64,000 nt of DNA, taken from the NCBI RefSeq assembly GCF_947496515.1, contig NZ_CANMDB010000006.1, forward strand, positions 1 through 64,000. The letters run 5' to 3'. Position numbers and translations under genes: made by a program. Shown piece by piece: positions 7,352 to 14,949 of the stretch. Origin of the DNA: an uncultured Roseobacter sp. Lineage in GTDB: Bacteria; Pseudomonadota; Alphaproteobacteria; Rhodobacterales; Rhodobacteraceae. A model generated the notes under the pieces. The model did no database searches, was not told the DNA's origin, and saw only the letters and a program-made list of their open reading frames with translations. Within the stretch, counting starts at the first letter, position 1, and the number at the start of each line of letters is the position of its first letter.

Positions 7352-8811
7352 GTCGTGTCCTTTCTTGTGCGCCATGCCGACACGCCGACCAGACCTGTCA
7401 GTGTCGCGAAAACGGCGATGGAATAGGTTGTGGCCGTCGCTGCGGCCTCGACAAAGCGAGGTGTTGTGGCAGCGCCTGCCGCCATTCCGTTTTCACCAAG
7501 CAGCCCAAAGAAGATCTGACCCGCGATCGCGATGCCAAGGGCCGCGCCGATCTGTTGAAACGCTTGCATGGCTCCGGACCCTGCACCGGCGTCCTTTGGC
7601 GCCACGCTCGACATGGTGACTTGAAACAATGACATGATCGCGGTGCCCATACCGAAGCCACAAACGAGAAGTGGTATGGTGAAGGCATAAGGGTTCAGGT
7701 CGGCCCCAATGGACCTAATCACCCATTGCAGCGCAATCATTCCGAACATAAGCAACGCGGCGCCTGTTGCGATACGGGCCGAGAGGTAACGGTTGCCAAG
7801 CCGCTCCGTTGTCATCGAGGCGAGCATCACACCGACCGGGAACGGGGTTGTGACAAGGCCGCTTTGCAAGGCGGTCAGCCCAAACCCGGACTGCAGGAAG
7901 ATCGCAAGCACGAGGAATAGACCCGGGACGCCGCTGCAGAATAGTGTCACTAGTCCAAGCCGTCGCAGATAGGGACCATTCGACAGGAGGCCGGGTGGCA
8001 TCAGGGCTGATAAGCCCTTCGCGCTGCGGCGACGCTCAAAGGCGACAAAGGCGAGTGTTGCGGGGATCGCTGCGAACAAGGCGGCGAAGCTCCACCACGG
8101 CCAGCCAAGCGCGCGGCCTTCGATCAAGGGCAACACCAGCAGCACCGCAGCCACAGTGAACAGCGTCGTGCCGATCCAGTCTGTTCGTGCTTCGCTGTCG
8201 GTTTCGAGGAGGGGAATAAAGATGCGTGCCCCGATCAAGGCCGCGATACCAAATGGGAGGTTGATCAGAAACGCCAAGCGCCATCCAAGACCGGTAGTGT
8301 CGGCAGTAATCAGTGCGCCACCTATGATCGGGCCCGCGACGACGGCGAGGCTCGACACTGTACCAAAGAGGCCGAAGACACGGGCTTTTTCCTCGGGCGG
8401 GAAGATCACATTGGCGATGGCGAGAACCTGCGGCACCATCATCGCCGCTGCAATGCCCTTTGCGGCCCGTGCTGCGATCAGTGTCACCACATCCGGTGCA
8501 AGGCCACAGACAGCGGAAGACACGGTGAACCCGATCAACCCTCCGATGAACAATTTTCGCCGCCCGAAGACATCACCAAAGCGTCCGAAGGGGAGTATGC
8601 CAGCGGCAAGGGCCAGGACATAGATTGCCGCGACCCATTCAAGTTGCGTTGGGGTGGCGCCGGTGTCGGCTTGTATCTGCGGCAGAGCGACATTCACGAT
8701 GCTGACATCGATCAGGTTCATGAAGCTGGCGAGTATCAGCACGCCGAAAGCCACCCATCGCTTTGAATGGACAGTGCCCGAATGCAAGCTGGCGTCTGAT
8801 GCAATACTCAT
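7348..8811 (-). CDS. MFS drug efflux transporter, DHA2 (14-TM, EmrB/QacA) type
   Basis: 487 residues with about 14 hydrophobic segments. It shows the MFS signatures: motif near the end of helix 1 (ASFMNLIDVSIVNVALPQI) and GRFGDVFGRRKLF between helices 2 and 3. DHA2 members are inner-membrane proton antiporters for drugs, dyes and organic acids. The gene is divergent from an Rrf2-family regulator, with an inverted repeat in the 80-bp gap, and is followed by a methyltransferase in the same operon. Regulation by the Rrf2 protein is therefore likely, but it is inference. The substrate is unknown. Confidence 0.9.
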   Translation of the reverse strand: MSIASDASLHSGTVHSKRWVAFGVLILASFMNLIDVSIVNVALPQIQADTGATPTQLEWVAAIYVLALAAGILPFGRFGDVFGRRKLFIGGLIGFTVSSAVCGLAPDVVTLIAARAAKGIAAAMMVPQVLAIANVIFPPEEKARVFGLFGTVSSLAVVAGPIIGGALITADTTGLGWRLAFLINLPFGIAALIGARIFIPLLETDSEARTDWIGTTLFTVAAVLLVLPLIEGRALGWPWWSFAALFAAIPATLAFVAFERRRSAKGLSALMPPGLLSNGPYLRRLGLVTLFCSGVPGLFLVLAIFLQSGFGLTALQSGLVTTPFPVGVMLASMTTERLGNRYLSARIATGAALLMFGMIALQWVIRSIGADLNPYAFTIPLLVCGFGMGTAIMSLFQVTMSSVAPKDAGAGSGAMQAFQQIGAALGIAIAGQIFFGLLGENGMAAGAATTPRFVEAAATATTYSIAVFATLTGLVGVSAWRTRKDTT

Positions 8812-8828
8812 GTATCATTAAATGTATC

Positions 8829-8853
8829 AAGAGATTGTAAGAGTCAATCTCTT
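8829..8853. promoter_or_regulatory. Candidate operator between MFS and Rrf2 genes
   Basis: AAGAGATTG and CAATCTCTT form perfect 9-bp arms around a 7-bp spacer, in the short gap between the divergent efflux gene (start 8811) and the Rrf2-family gene (start 8892). The direct repeat ATGTATCA also occurs twice beside it (8811-8818 and 8823-8830). The position suits a dimeric regulator controlling both genes. Confidence 0.6.
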
Positions 8854-8891
8854 GTGTGTTCAAATGTTACGTGACTGGGATAATCCGCCAG

Positions 8892-9338
8892 ATGAGACAG
8901 GACAACCGCCTTTCCCGCGTGCTGCATGCCCTTCTGCATTTGGACGGCATGGAGGGACCTGCGACCTCCGAACAGATCGCACAAATGCTGCAAACAAATT
9001 CTGCCGTGGTGCGCCGCACGATGTCTGGACTGCGCGAGGCCGGGATCGTGACATCTGTAAAGGGCCATGGCGGCGGGTGGTCGCTGGCCAAGCCATTGAA
9101 GGATGTTACCCTGCTTGCAATTTATGAGGCGCTTGGATCCCCGAAGCTCTTTGCCATCGGCAATGACGACGACGACCCAAGCTGTTTGTTGGCCAAGGCC
9201 GCCTATGCGGCGACCGATGACGCCTTGAACGCCGCACGATTGCAATTTCAAGCATCGCTGAACAGGATCACGGTCGCACAATTGGCGGAAGGCTGGAACG
9301 GCCCAACCGCAAACCGCGAGTGTGCTGAACAGGTTTAG
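8892..9338 (+). CDS. Rrf2-family transcriptional regulator
   Basis: 148 residues from ATG at 8892 (MRQDNRLSRVLHALLHL); a longer frame from 8856 is open but covers promoter DNA. The N-terminal winged helix shows TSEQIAQMLQTNSAVVRRTMSGLREAGIV and the wing KGHGGGWSLAKP, typical of Rrf2/NsrR/IscR-like proteins. Iron-sulfur members carry three Cys in the central region; here I see only C180-type context DDPSCLLAKAA with one Cys, so a cluster is unlikely and an alternative sensing mode is expected. It is divergent from the MFS pump gene and probably represses it and itself through the operator at 8829-8853. Confidence 0.87.
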   Translation: MRQDNRLSRVLHALLHLDGMEGPATSEQIAQMLQTNSAVVRRTMSGLREAGIVTSVKGHGGGWSLAKPLKDVTLLAIYEALGSPKLFAIGNDDDDPSCLLAKAAYAATDDALNAARLQFQASLNRITVAQLAEGWNGPTANRECAEQV

Positions 9339-9380
9339 CCGCGCTCAACAATACCTACGCGAGCATCGCGCCTATCTGCA

Positions 9381-10124
9381 TCAGCCTGCAGGCTTCAAAG
9401 TGCGATCAAAAAAGCCGATCATTTCTTTCCATCCGCGCTCAGCCGATGTCGCGTCATAGACCGGGAAATCCGGTTTCATCCATCCATGCGCGGCAGGATA
9501 GGTTTCGGCCGTGTAGGTCACGCCTGCTTGTTCTAGCGCGGCCTCAAAGTTCTTCGCCATTTCAGCAGGGTAGTGTTCGTCATTCGTGGCGGCAGCGATG
9601 TAGAGTTCAGCTTTCAGCTTTGACGTATAGAGGTGAGGGCTATCAGGCGCATCACTGGCCAGACTGCTCCCGTGGAAACTGGCAGCGGCTCCAATCTGAT
9701 CCGGATAGGTTCCGGCGGCGGTGATGGCCATACCACCACCAAAACAGAAGCCGACTGTTCCAACCTTGTCTCCACGGATGTCGCTTCGCCGGCTGAGGTA
9801 GTCGAGGATCGCTCCGGTATCTTCGGCGGCCTTCGCATTGTTCGTGGTCATGAGCAGAGGGCCGAGAATGGCCATCATATCGCCCGCTAGCACTTCAACT
9901 GGATCGAAAGGACCGTATGGGCCATGACGGTAGAAGAGGTCTGGCAACAGAACCACATATCCGGCGTCTGCAAGCTTCTGCGCCATGTCCGCGACAGCAG
10001 GGCGAATACCCCCGGCATCGAAGTAGAAAATGACCGCAGGACCGCCATGGCCACTTGTCGGGGTATAGATGAAGAGTGGGCAATCACCGTCTTTGGTTCT
10101 GACTGTAAGCTGTTCTTCGGTCAT
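9381..10124 (-). CDS. Dienelactone hydrolase family protein
   Basis: 247 residues, the usual length for this alpha/beta hydrolase family. The nucleophile is Cys127 in VGFCFGGG, with an acid candidate Asp182 (ATNDEHYP) and His213 in AAHGW completing the triad. Family members hydrolyse dienelactone or related ester and lactone bonds in aromatic degradation, in the cytoplasm. The gene is divergent from a marR-type gene with an 18-bp palindrome in the gap, so MarR control by an aromatic or electrophilic ligand is likely. The precise substrate is unknown. Confidence 0.88.
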   Translation of the reverse strand: MTEEQLTVRTKDGDCPLFIYTPTSGHGGPAVIFYFDAGGIRPAVADMAQKLADAGYVVLLPDLFYRHGPYGPFDPVEVLAGDMMAILGPLLMTTNNAKAAEDTGAILDYLSRRSDIRGDKVGTVGFCFGGGMAITAAGTYPDQIGAAASFHGSSLASDAPDSPHLYTSKLKAELYIAAATNDEHYPAEMAKNFEAALEQAGVTYTAETYPAAHGWMKPDFPVYDATSAERGWKEMIGFFDRTLKPAG

Positions 10125-10167
10125 TAACGGTGGCCTGTGATGAGGTTGCGCAGGTTGAAAACGAATC

Positions 10168-10185
10168 TACATATGTACATATGTA
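10168..10185. promoter_or_regulatory. 18-bp palindrome, candidate MarR operator
   Basis: TACATATGTACATATGTA is a perfect palindrome in the gap between the divergent dienelactone hydrolase gene (start 10124) and the marR-type gene (start 10209). MarR dimers bind palindromes of this size. It lies 23 bp before the marR ATG, so binding would cover that promoter or start region. Confidence 0.65.
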
Positions 10186-10208
10186 ATATTTTGACGAGGC
10201 TCGCAAGA

Positions 10209-10664
10209 ATGGCTGACGACAAGGATAATGTGCTTTCGACACCAGGGCATCTGGTCAGCCTGGCTGCACGCAACTTCGCGCGGCTCAGCGAGGCGCGCCT
10301 CAAACCGCTAGGCTTTGCGCCGGGTCATCTGCCGGTTCTGGTGGCCTTGCGAGACGATCATGCGGACACGCAACGTGACCTTGCACGCTTTGCGAAGATT
10401 GAGCAGCCGCCCATGGCACAGATGCTCAACCGGATGGAGCGCGACGGTTTGATCGACCGCAAGCCTGATCCCAAGGATGGCCGTAGTCAGATGATATCGC
10501 TCACACCAATGGCTTTGGAGCGAATGCCCATTGCGATTGACGCTCTCATGGAGGGCAACCGAGAAGCTCTGTCCGGATTGACGGACGAACAGAAAGCCGT
10601 TTTCACAGGCCTTTTGGTGCACATCATCGCGAACCTCGATCAAATGATGCACCGCAAAGCCTGA
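10209..10664 (+). CDS. MarR-family transcriptional regulator
   Basis: 151 residues from the ATG at 10209 (MADDKDNVL), preceded by GAGG about ten bases upstream; an open frame from 10137 would run through the operator palindrome and is unlikely. The winged helix is evident: QRDLARFAKIEQPPMAQMLNR, then MERDGLIDRKPDPKDGRS as helix and wing. MarR proteins are dimeric repressors released by phenolic or oxidising ligands. The neighbour on the other strand is a dienelactone hydrolase, and the SnoaL/CMD/SDR operon converges from the right, so it may sense an aromatic or quinone-like compound. This last point is inference. Confidence 0.9.
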   Translation: MADDKDNVLSTPGHLVSLAARNFARLSEARLKPLGFAPGHLPVLVALRDDHADTQRDLARFAKIEQPPMAQMLNRMERDGLIDRKPDPKDGRSQMISLTPMALERMPIAIDALMEGNREALSGLTDEQKAVFTGLLVHIIANLDQMMHRKA

Positions 10665-10672
10665 TCGCGCGG

Positions 10673-11179
10673 CTATGCCGGATCGCGTGCGAGTAGGGCT
10701 GCGAAAGCTGCCGTGTCGAGAAATGCAATGACCTCTGTGACAACACCACCATCCATCTTGAAGATCCAGAGGTAGCTGTTTCTATAGACATCACCGGCTG
10801 CCGTTCTCCCCTCGCCATCGAAATGAATGATGACCTCGTCACCATCCGCCCAAACACTGTGTACGGTGGGGCTGAGACCTTCGCTCATGCGTTCGCTAAA
10901 GGGTTCGACCGTGCGGGAGAGCAAGTCTACTTTTCCATGGTATGTTCCAGATACCATTGGATCGAAACCGGTGATGGTCCAAATGACGTCATCGGCCAGG
11001 AGATCGAATACATTGACTGTGCCCGCCTCCCAGCCTTTGAACGCTTCACCAACGATCTTTCGGTTTTCTTCTTCCATCGAAGAGTCTTCAGCAGCACTGG
11101 GAGAAAACCAAAGTGCTAGCATCAAACAAGCGACGAGGCTCAAGCCACGCAGAACGGTAAGTCGGTAGGTTTTGGTCAT
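10673..11179 (-). CDS. Exported SnoaL/NTF2-like protein
   Basis: 168 residues from ATG at 11179, with GGAG seven bases upstream. An N-terminal signal peptide is visible: TYRLTVLRGL, a hydrophobic core and a cut near PSAAE. The mature part has the cone-shaped NTF2-like pattern: KGWEAGTVNVFDLLADDVIW followed by HGKVDLLSR and FDGEGRTAAGDVYRN. Relatives include ketosteroid isomerase-like enzymes and many proteins of unknown role. It is the last gene of a minus-strand operon after the Atu4866 and carboxymuconolactone decarboxylase-like genes, two of which also encode signal peptides, so the set may act in the periplasm. Substrate unknown. Confidence 0.8.
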   Translation of the reverse strand: MTKTYRLTVLRGLSLVACLMLALWFSPSAAEDSSMEEENRKIVGEAFKGWEAGTVNVFDLLADDVIWTITGFDPMVSGTYHGKVDLLSRTVEPFSERMSEGLSPTVHSVWADGDEVIIHFDGEGRTAAGDVYRNSYLWIFKMDGGVVTEVIAFLDTAAFAALLARDPA

Positions 11180-11232
11180 CTTGATCTCCGGTATCATATG
11201 CCGTCGGCTTCACGGTGAATTGGGGAGGGGCG

Positions 11233-11610
11233 CTATTCCTCGCGGTAGAAAACGTAACCGCCGTGATAGAAGACACTGTCTCGGAACTGGCCATCGGCAT
11301 AGAAACCAGTGTCGTCCCAATACTGGATGATATCGTCAGTGACGTGATAGCGCCCCTGATAGGCACTTTCCCGGTCACCGCGTGCTTCATCGTAACGCCC
11401 GTTCGGGAGTAGATCGTGGCGGATATGACCGTCTTCTGTCACCCACATGCCGACGAATTCATGCGATTGCGGCTCAGTCGGAGCCGCGGGGCGTGGGGAT
11501 GGCGGAAAGTCCGTGGTCACGAGCTGTCCTTGTACCGCGGATCCAGTCATGACGATGCCCAATGCGGCGCTGAAGATCCTTGCGGATAATCCATGTCTGC
11601 CACTACTCAC
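11233..11610 (-). CDS. Atu4866-domain protein with signal peptide
   Basis: 125 residues from a GTG at 11610, which overlaps the stop of the upstream gene (GTGA), indicating translational coupling. Residues 1-30 form a signal peptide ending near VQGQ. The C-terminal 75 residues match the Atu4866 domain: FVGMWVTEDGHIRHDLLPNG, then YDEARGDRESAYQGRY and a final DDTGFYADGQFRD. The domain is a small beta-barrel of unknown biochemical role, often found near SDR, CMD and AraC genes, as here. Export plus operon context suggest a periplasmic binding role, which is inference only. Confidence 0.8.
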   Translation of the reverse strand: MSSGRHGLSARIFSAALGIVMTGSAVQGQLVTTDFPPSPRPAAPTEPQSHEFVGMWVTEDGHIRHDLLPNGRYDEARGDRESAYQGRYHVTDDIIQYWDDTGFYADGQFRDSVFYHGGYVFYREE

Positions 11611-12098
11611 TGACCGCTTCCGCCGATCGCACTGCGCCGCTCTTCAAACAATTCTGACATGGTTTGGGAGGCGAGGATGGCCTTCGGAAAGCCTGCCGGA
11701 ACGGTGATCATGTAGACGATCTCCTTCAATTCATCTTCGGTCACACCGACATTGAGCGCATAGCCTGCGTGGATCTTCATCAATCCGCGTTCCCCCATGG
11801 CCGCAAAGGCTGCCACAGCCGCAAGCTGGCGCGTGCGGTCGTCAAGACCAGGACGTGTCCAGACGTCGCCGAGGGCATAGGCTTGGGTTGCGTCAGCCAA
11901 GAACGGAAATTCTTCACGCATGTTCTCCAGCGTGGTTTGAGGAACGCCGTTGTTCAGCTTGAGAATGACATCAGCACCAAGCTGAAGCCGCTCTTCTGTC
12001 GTGTCTGGCATGGTGCTTCCTTCATTCGATTGCGCGTTCACGGGAGTCATCGACAGGCTGGTCGCAACAGCGATGGCTGAAAGGGTAATCTTGTGCAT
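11607..12098 (-). CDS. Exported carboxymuconolactone decarboxylase (CMD/AhpD-like) family protein
   Basis: 163 residues from ATG at 12098, with AGGA nine bases upstream; in-frame sequence further upstream overlaps the SDR tail and is not used. A signal peptide ends near VNAQ. The CMD fold is seen in DDRTRQLAAVAAFAAMG, IHAGYALNVGVTEDELKEIV and the end MITVPAGFPKAI. AhpD-type peroxidase members have a CxxC pair at the helix start; it is absent here, so a decarboxylase/lactonase-like or non-redox role is more likely. It is first of a coupled trio with the Atu4866 and SnoaL-like genes and lies downstream of the SDR gene. Confidence 0.85.
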   Translation of the reverse strand: MHKITLSAIAVATSLSMTPVNAQSNEGSTMPDTTEERLQLGADVILKLNNGVPQTTLENMREEFPFLADATQAYALGDVWTRPGLDDRTRQLAAVAAFAAMGERGLMKIHAGYALNVGVTEDELKEIVYMITVPAGFPKAILASQTMSELFEERRSAIGGSGQ

Positions 12099-12177
12099 TG
12101 GCAGTATCCTTTTGCTTGATGTCGAATACCGAAGACATTCAAAGTCGAACGTTTTCAGCGCAGAGTGAGCTTTGCGG

Positions 12178-13032
12178 TCAGGCGGCTGACGCAGTTGCGC
12201 CGTCCGTCGATTTGGACAGGTCCTGCCACTTGGCCAGCTCGCCCTGTCGGGCCTCATAGGCGCCGCTCAGATACTCGAAGGCATCCGAGCCAGCGGCATA
12301 GCGCAGAGGCGCATCTTCATCGCGCTAAAGCCGCACGAGCGCCGCACCCAACTTTGCGGGGTCGCCGGCCTGCACATGGTTCTGCGATTGATAGAAGCCC
12401 TGGGCCGCCTTGGCGTACTCGGCATAGTCACTGATCGGCTGATCTGCATATCGGATTGAGCTTTCATCAAGGAAATCCGTGCGGAAGAAGCCTGGCTCAA
12501 CGATAGTGACACCGATGTTGAATGGTTTGACCTCAAGGGCCAGACATTCCGAGAACCCTTCGACTGCAAATTTTGTGGCGCAATAAATCGACGCAATGTC
12601 GAAGCCGAGCGCACCACCAATGGACGATATGTTGAAGATGTGACCCGATTTTTGCAATCGCATGGTCGGCAACACAGCGCGGGTGACGTGCATTGTGCCA
12701 TGAACGTTGGTGTCGAACTGGCGGACGATCTTTTCGTGCTCAATCTCCTCGAAGACGCCAAGCTGTCCATAGCCTGCGTTGTTCACCAGAAAGTCGATGC
12801 GTCCGAAATGATCAACAGTTTTGGCCACAGCGGCATCGGCTTGCGTGGCGTTAGTGACATCCAGCTGCAAAGCCAATGCGTCGTCTGTCTCCGGCAGTGC
12901 TTTGGTAACCGCATCAGCATTCCGCCCAGTTGCCACAACGCGGTCACCCGCGTCTAACGCGGCCTTTGTGATCTGAAGACCGAGGCCCCGTGAAGCCCCG
13001 GTTATGAACCATACTTTTTTGTCATCCGTCAT
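12178..13032 (-). pseudogene. SDR-family oxidoreductase interrupted by an in-frame amber codon
   Basis: The frame starts at ATG 13032 (MTDDKKVWFITGASRGLG). Classical SDR features are present: NAD(P)-binding TGASRGLG (11-18), NNAG (84-87), Ser136/137, and Y150-x3-K154 in the catalytic IYCATK. The frame hits TAG at 12325-12327 after 235 codons. Beyond it the same frame is open for another 48 codons and still encodes the usual C-terminal tail of this SDR group (PLRYAAGSDAFEYL and later EARQGELAKWQDLSKST), ending in TGA at 12178. One nonsense codon therefore removes the C-terminal part. The product may be inactive or partly active, since the Rossmann core is complete. It is divergent from an AraC-type regulator. 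Confidence 0.75.
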
Positions 13033-13232
13033 GTCGACCTCCTGTCTATTGACGGCCCCATGATTGAGGCCGTCCGTTGTGCAGCAGATATGCGGATGCT
13101 CATGCCAACGGCGGTAGCACGATCCCACGGGATCATTGCCTAATTCTCCGCGACGGTGTGAAAAGTGCTTATCGGGGCCTAAGTGACATGCGATCAAGCA
13201 GTGCAGCTTGGCTGAAGCATAATGGAAGACGC

Positions 13233-14180
13233 ATGACAGAAGCGGTTGATGACCTGGCGACTAGGGTTGCCCGATTTGTGCGATCTGATGGCATTCACTC
13301 AACGCCTGTCCCTCGGTTGGATCTCATCCGCAGCACCCGGAAAACTCAAGACCTGCATACCGTTCACGAACCTGCGCTGTGCCTTGTCATTCAAGGCGCA
13401 AAACGGGTCATGCTTGCCGATCACATCTATGATTATGACCCGGCAAAATACTTGGTGGTGTCTTTCGACTTGCCCATTATCGGCCAGATCACGTCCGCCA
13501 GCATGGCAGAGCCCTATCTTTGCATCCGCGTTGGCATTGACGCCGGAGTCCTGTCCGATCTGGCCATTGATATCCCGTGGGACGACGCACCACCGGCAAA
13601 AGGGCCGGGGTTGTTTCTGGGTGAAACCACACTGGATATCCTGAATGTGGTCACGCGATTGTTTCAGCTGATTGAAGCACCCGATGATATTCCCGCTCTT
13701 GCAAAAATCTACGAGCGCGAGTTGCTCTACCGGATCATCCGCGCGCCCGGGGGGCAGGCCGTGCTGCGGAGCGTCTATGGGCCGGGGCAAGGAAAGCAGA
13801 TCGCGCGTGTCATCGCGTCGATCAAGAAGAACTACCGCGACCCGTTCGACATGGCCCGGTTGGCCGAAGAAGCCCATCTGCAACCCTCAGCCCTGCATCA
13901 GCACTTCAAGGCTGTGACGCTCATGTCGCCCCTTCAATATCACAAGCGTCTTCGCCTTCAGGAAGCGCGCAGGCTGATGCTTTTCGAAGATCAGACTGCC
14001 GCCCAGGCTGCATTCTCCGTGGGGTATGAAAGTCCATCACAGTTCAGCCGAGAGTACCGTCGGCAATTCGGCCTGCCCCCCATGAAAGATGTTGAGGCTC
14101 TGGCTGGGTCTATCTTGGCGACGGAACCTCAAAATGCGGGGGCAGTCAGGGCAGGACCGACATCAGAGACGGTTCATTGA
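13233..14180 (+). CDS. AraC-family transcriptional regulator
   Basis: 315 residues from ATG at 13233 (MTEAVDDLATRV) with GGAAG upstream; earlier in-frame ATGs (13077, 13188) would put the start within the divergent promoter region. The N-terminal domain is of the AraC_N (PF06719-like) kind: EPALCLVIQGAKRVMLADHI. The C-terminal 100 residues hold two helix-turn-helix units: DMARLAEEAHLQPSALHQHF and, after the linker, AAQAAFSVGYESPSQFSREY. It is divergent from the SDR gene and the exported CMD-type trio, so it very likely activates that operon in response to an unknown signal. A 7-bp inverted repeat GACGGCC...GGCCGTC lies between the genes near 13044. Confidence 0.9.
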   Translation: MTEAVDDLATRVARFVRSDGIHSTPVPRLDLIRSTRKTQDLHTVHEPALCLVIQGAKRVMLADHIYDYDPAKYLVVSFDLPIIGQITSASMAEPYLCIRVGIDAGVLSDLAIDIPWDDAPPAKGPGLFLGETTLDILNVVTRLFQLIEAPDDIPALAKIYERELLYRIIRAPGGQAVLRSVYGPGQGKQIARVIASIKKNYRDPFDMARLAEEAHLQPSALHQHFKAVTLMSPLQYHKRLRLQEARRLMLFEDQTAAQAAFSVGYESPSQFSREYRRQFGLPPMKDVEALAGSILATEPQNAGAVRAGPTSETVH

Positions 14181-14374
14181 TGGCTATGAAGCTGCCGTTA
14201 GCTCGCGTCCCAGCATCCGGAAATTGGGCTCTTTGCGGTCTTCGGATGCGGTTGGGAGATACGAATAGCGTTGCCGCGCGCCAGAGCTTTTCAGTTAGGT
14301 CTTCGCCCGAGCCGAAATACAGCGCCCACACACTGAGACAAATCACTGTCCGATTTCGATTGCATTCATTCGCA

Positions 14375-14735
14375 ATGAGCCGTCAGTTTTCTTACATGAT
14401 AAGCCTCGTCTCCAGTCAGGTTTGTCTCTTATTGGCCGTTGTGGACGCCGGATCGATCATCAAAGCTGTAGATGCGCTTGATATGGAAAGTCGTGTGTCA
14501 GCGATGCGCTGAAATAACTTGAGACGTCGCTTGGGACGCAGCTGCTTACCCAAACGACACGGCGTCAGAGCCTCACAGCCATGGCCGCACGGTTCTATCG
14601 CCACTGCAGGGAAATGAGCGATCGTTCAAATGCGGCTCTGGAAGAGGTAAGCCAGCACCTTGCTGAGCCCACGGATCCACTTCAGATTACCGGGCATCAA
14701 GGTCAGGCCCACCGTACTTTTTGCCACCGCCAACA
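14375..14735 (+). pseudogene. Decayed LysR-family regulator gene
   Basis: The first frame gives a typical LysR N-terminus, LLLAVVDAGSIIKAVDALDM, and stops at about 14512. In another frame from about 14519 the sequence continues as the rest of a LysR helix-turn-helix and linker: LETSLGTQLLTQTTRRQSL, then AARFYRHCREM and ALEEVSQHLAEPTD. It dissolves after about 14735. At least one frameshift and a 3' truncation are needed to explain this. No effector-binding domain remains. It lies between the AraC gene and the chemoreceptor gene, at the edge of the accessory block. Confidence 0.75.
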
Positions 14736-14860
14736 ACGGATGGAGTAATTTCTTTGGTCTGGTTTGCCCAAGCCTTGGCTCCGCACGTCCTATGGGTACC
14801 AAAGTGATGTGCTTCGCTTTAGCTGAACAGTAGAATTATGATACCAGCCAATCCAGCATT

Positions 14861-14949
14861 TCACGAATGGTGCCTCGCCATCACTGGGGTTTTCTGTCCA
14901 AGAGCCCCCGCAATGGCACGCTCATCCTTGTCGGAACGCCCGGCGCTCA
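14861..14949 (-). pseudogene. Remnant of a second tyrosine recombinase C-terminus
   Basis: The minus strand encodes AGRSDKDERAIAGALGQKT then PVMARHHS and a stop. This matches the last box of tyrosine integrases (LGHKT-x-M-x-x-Y), but the conserved His is Gln and the catalytic Tyr position is His. The upstream part is missing and merges into the chemoreceptor 3' end. About 30 codons support this, so the call is moderate. It suggests an old integration event at the right border of the accessory block. Confidence 0.5.

Noticed and set aside
9000-9338. Rrf2 protein as an NsrR/IscR iron-sulfur sensor
   Set aside because: The three clustered Cys needed for the cluster are not seen.
11607-12098. 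AhpD peroxidase role for the CMD-family protein
   Set aside because: The CxxC active-site pair is missing and the protein has a signal peptide.
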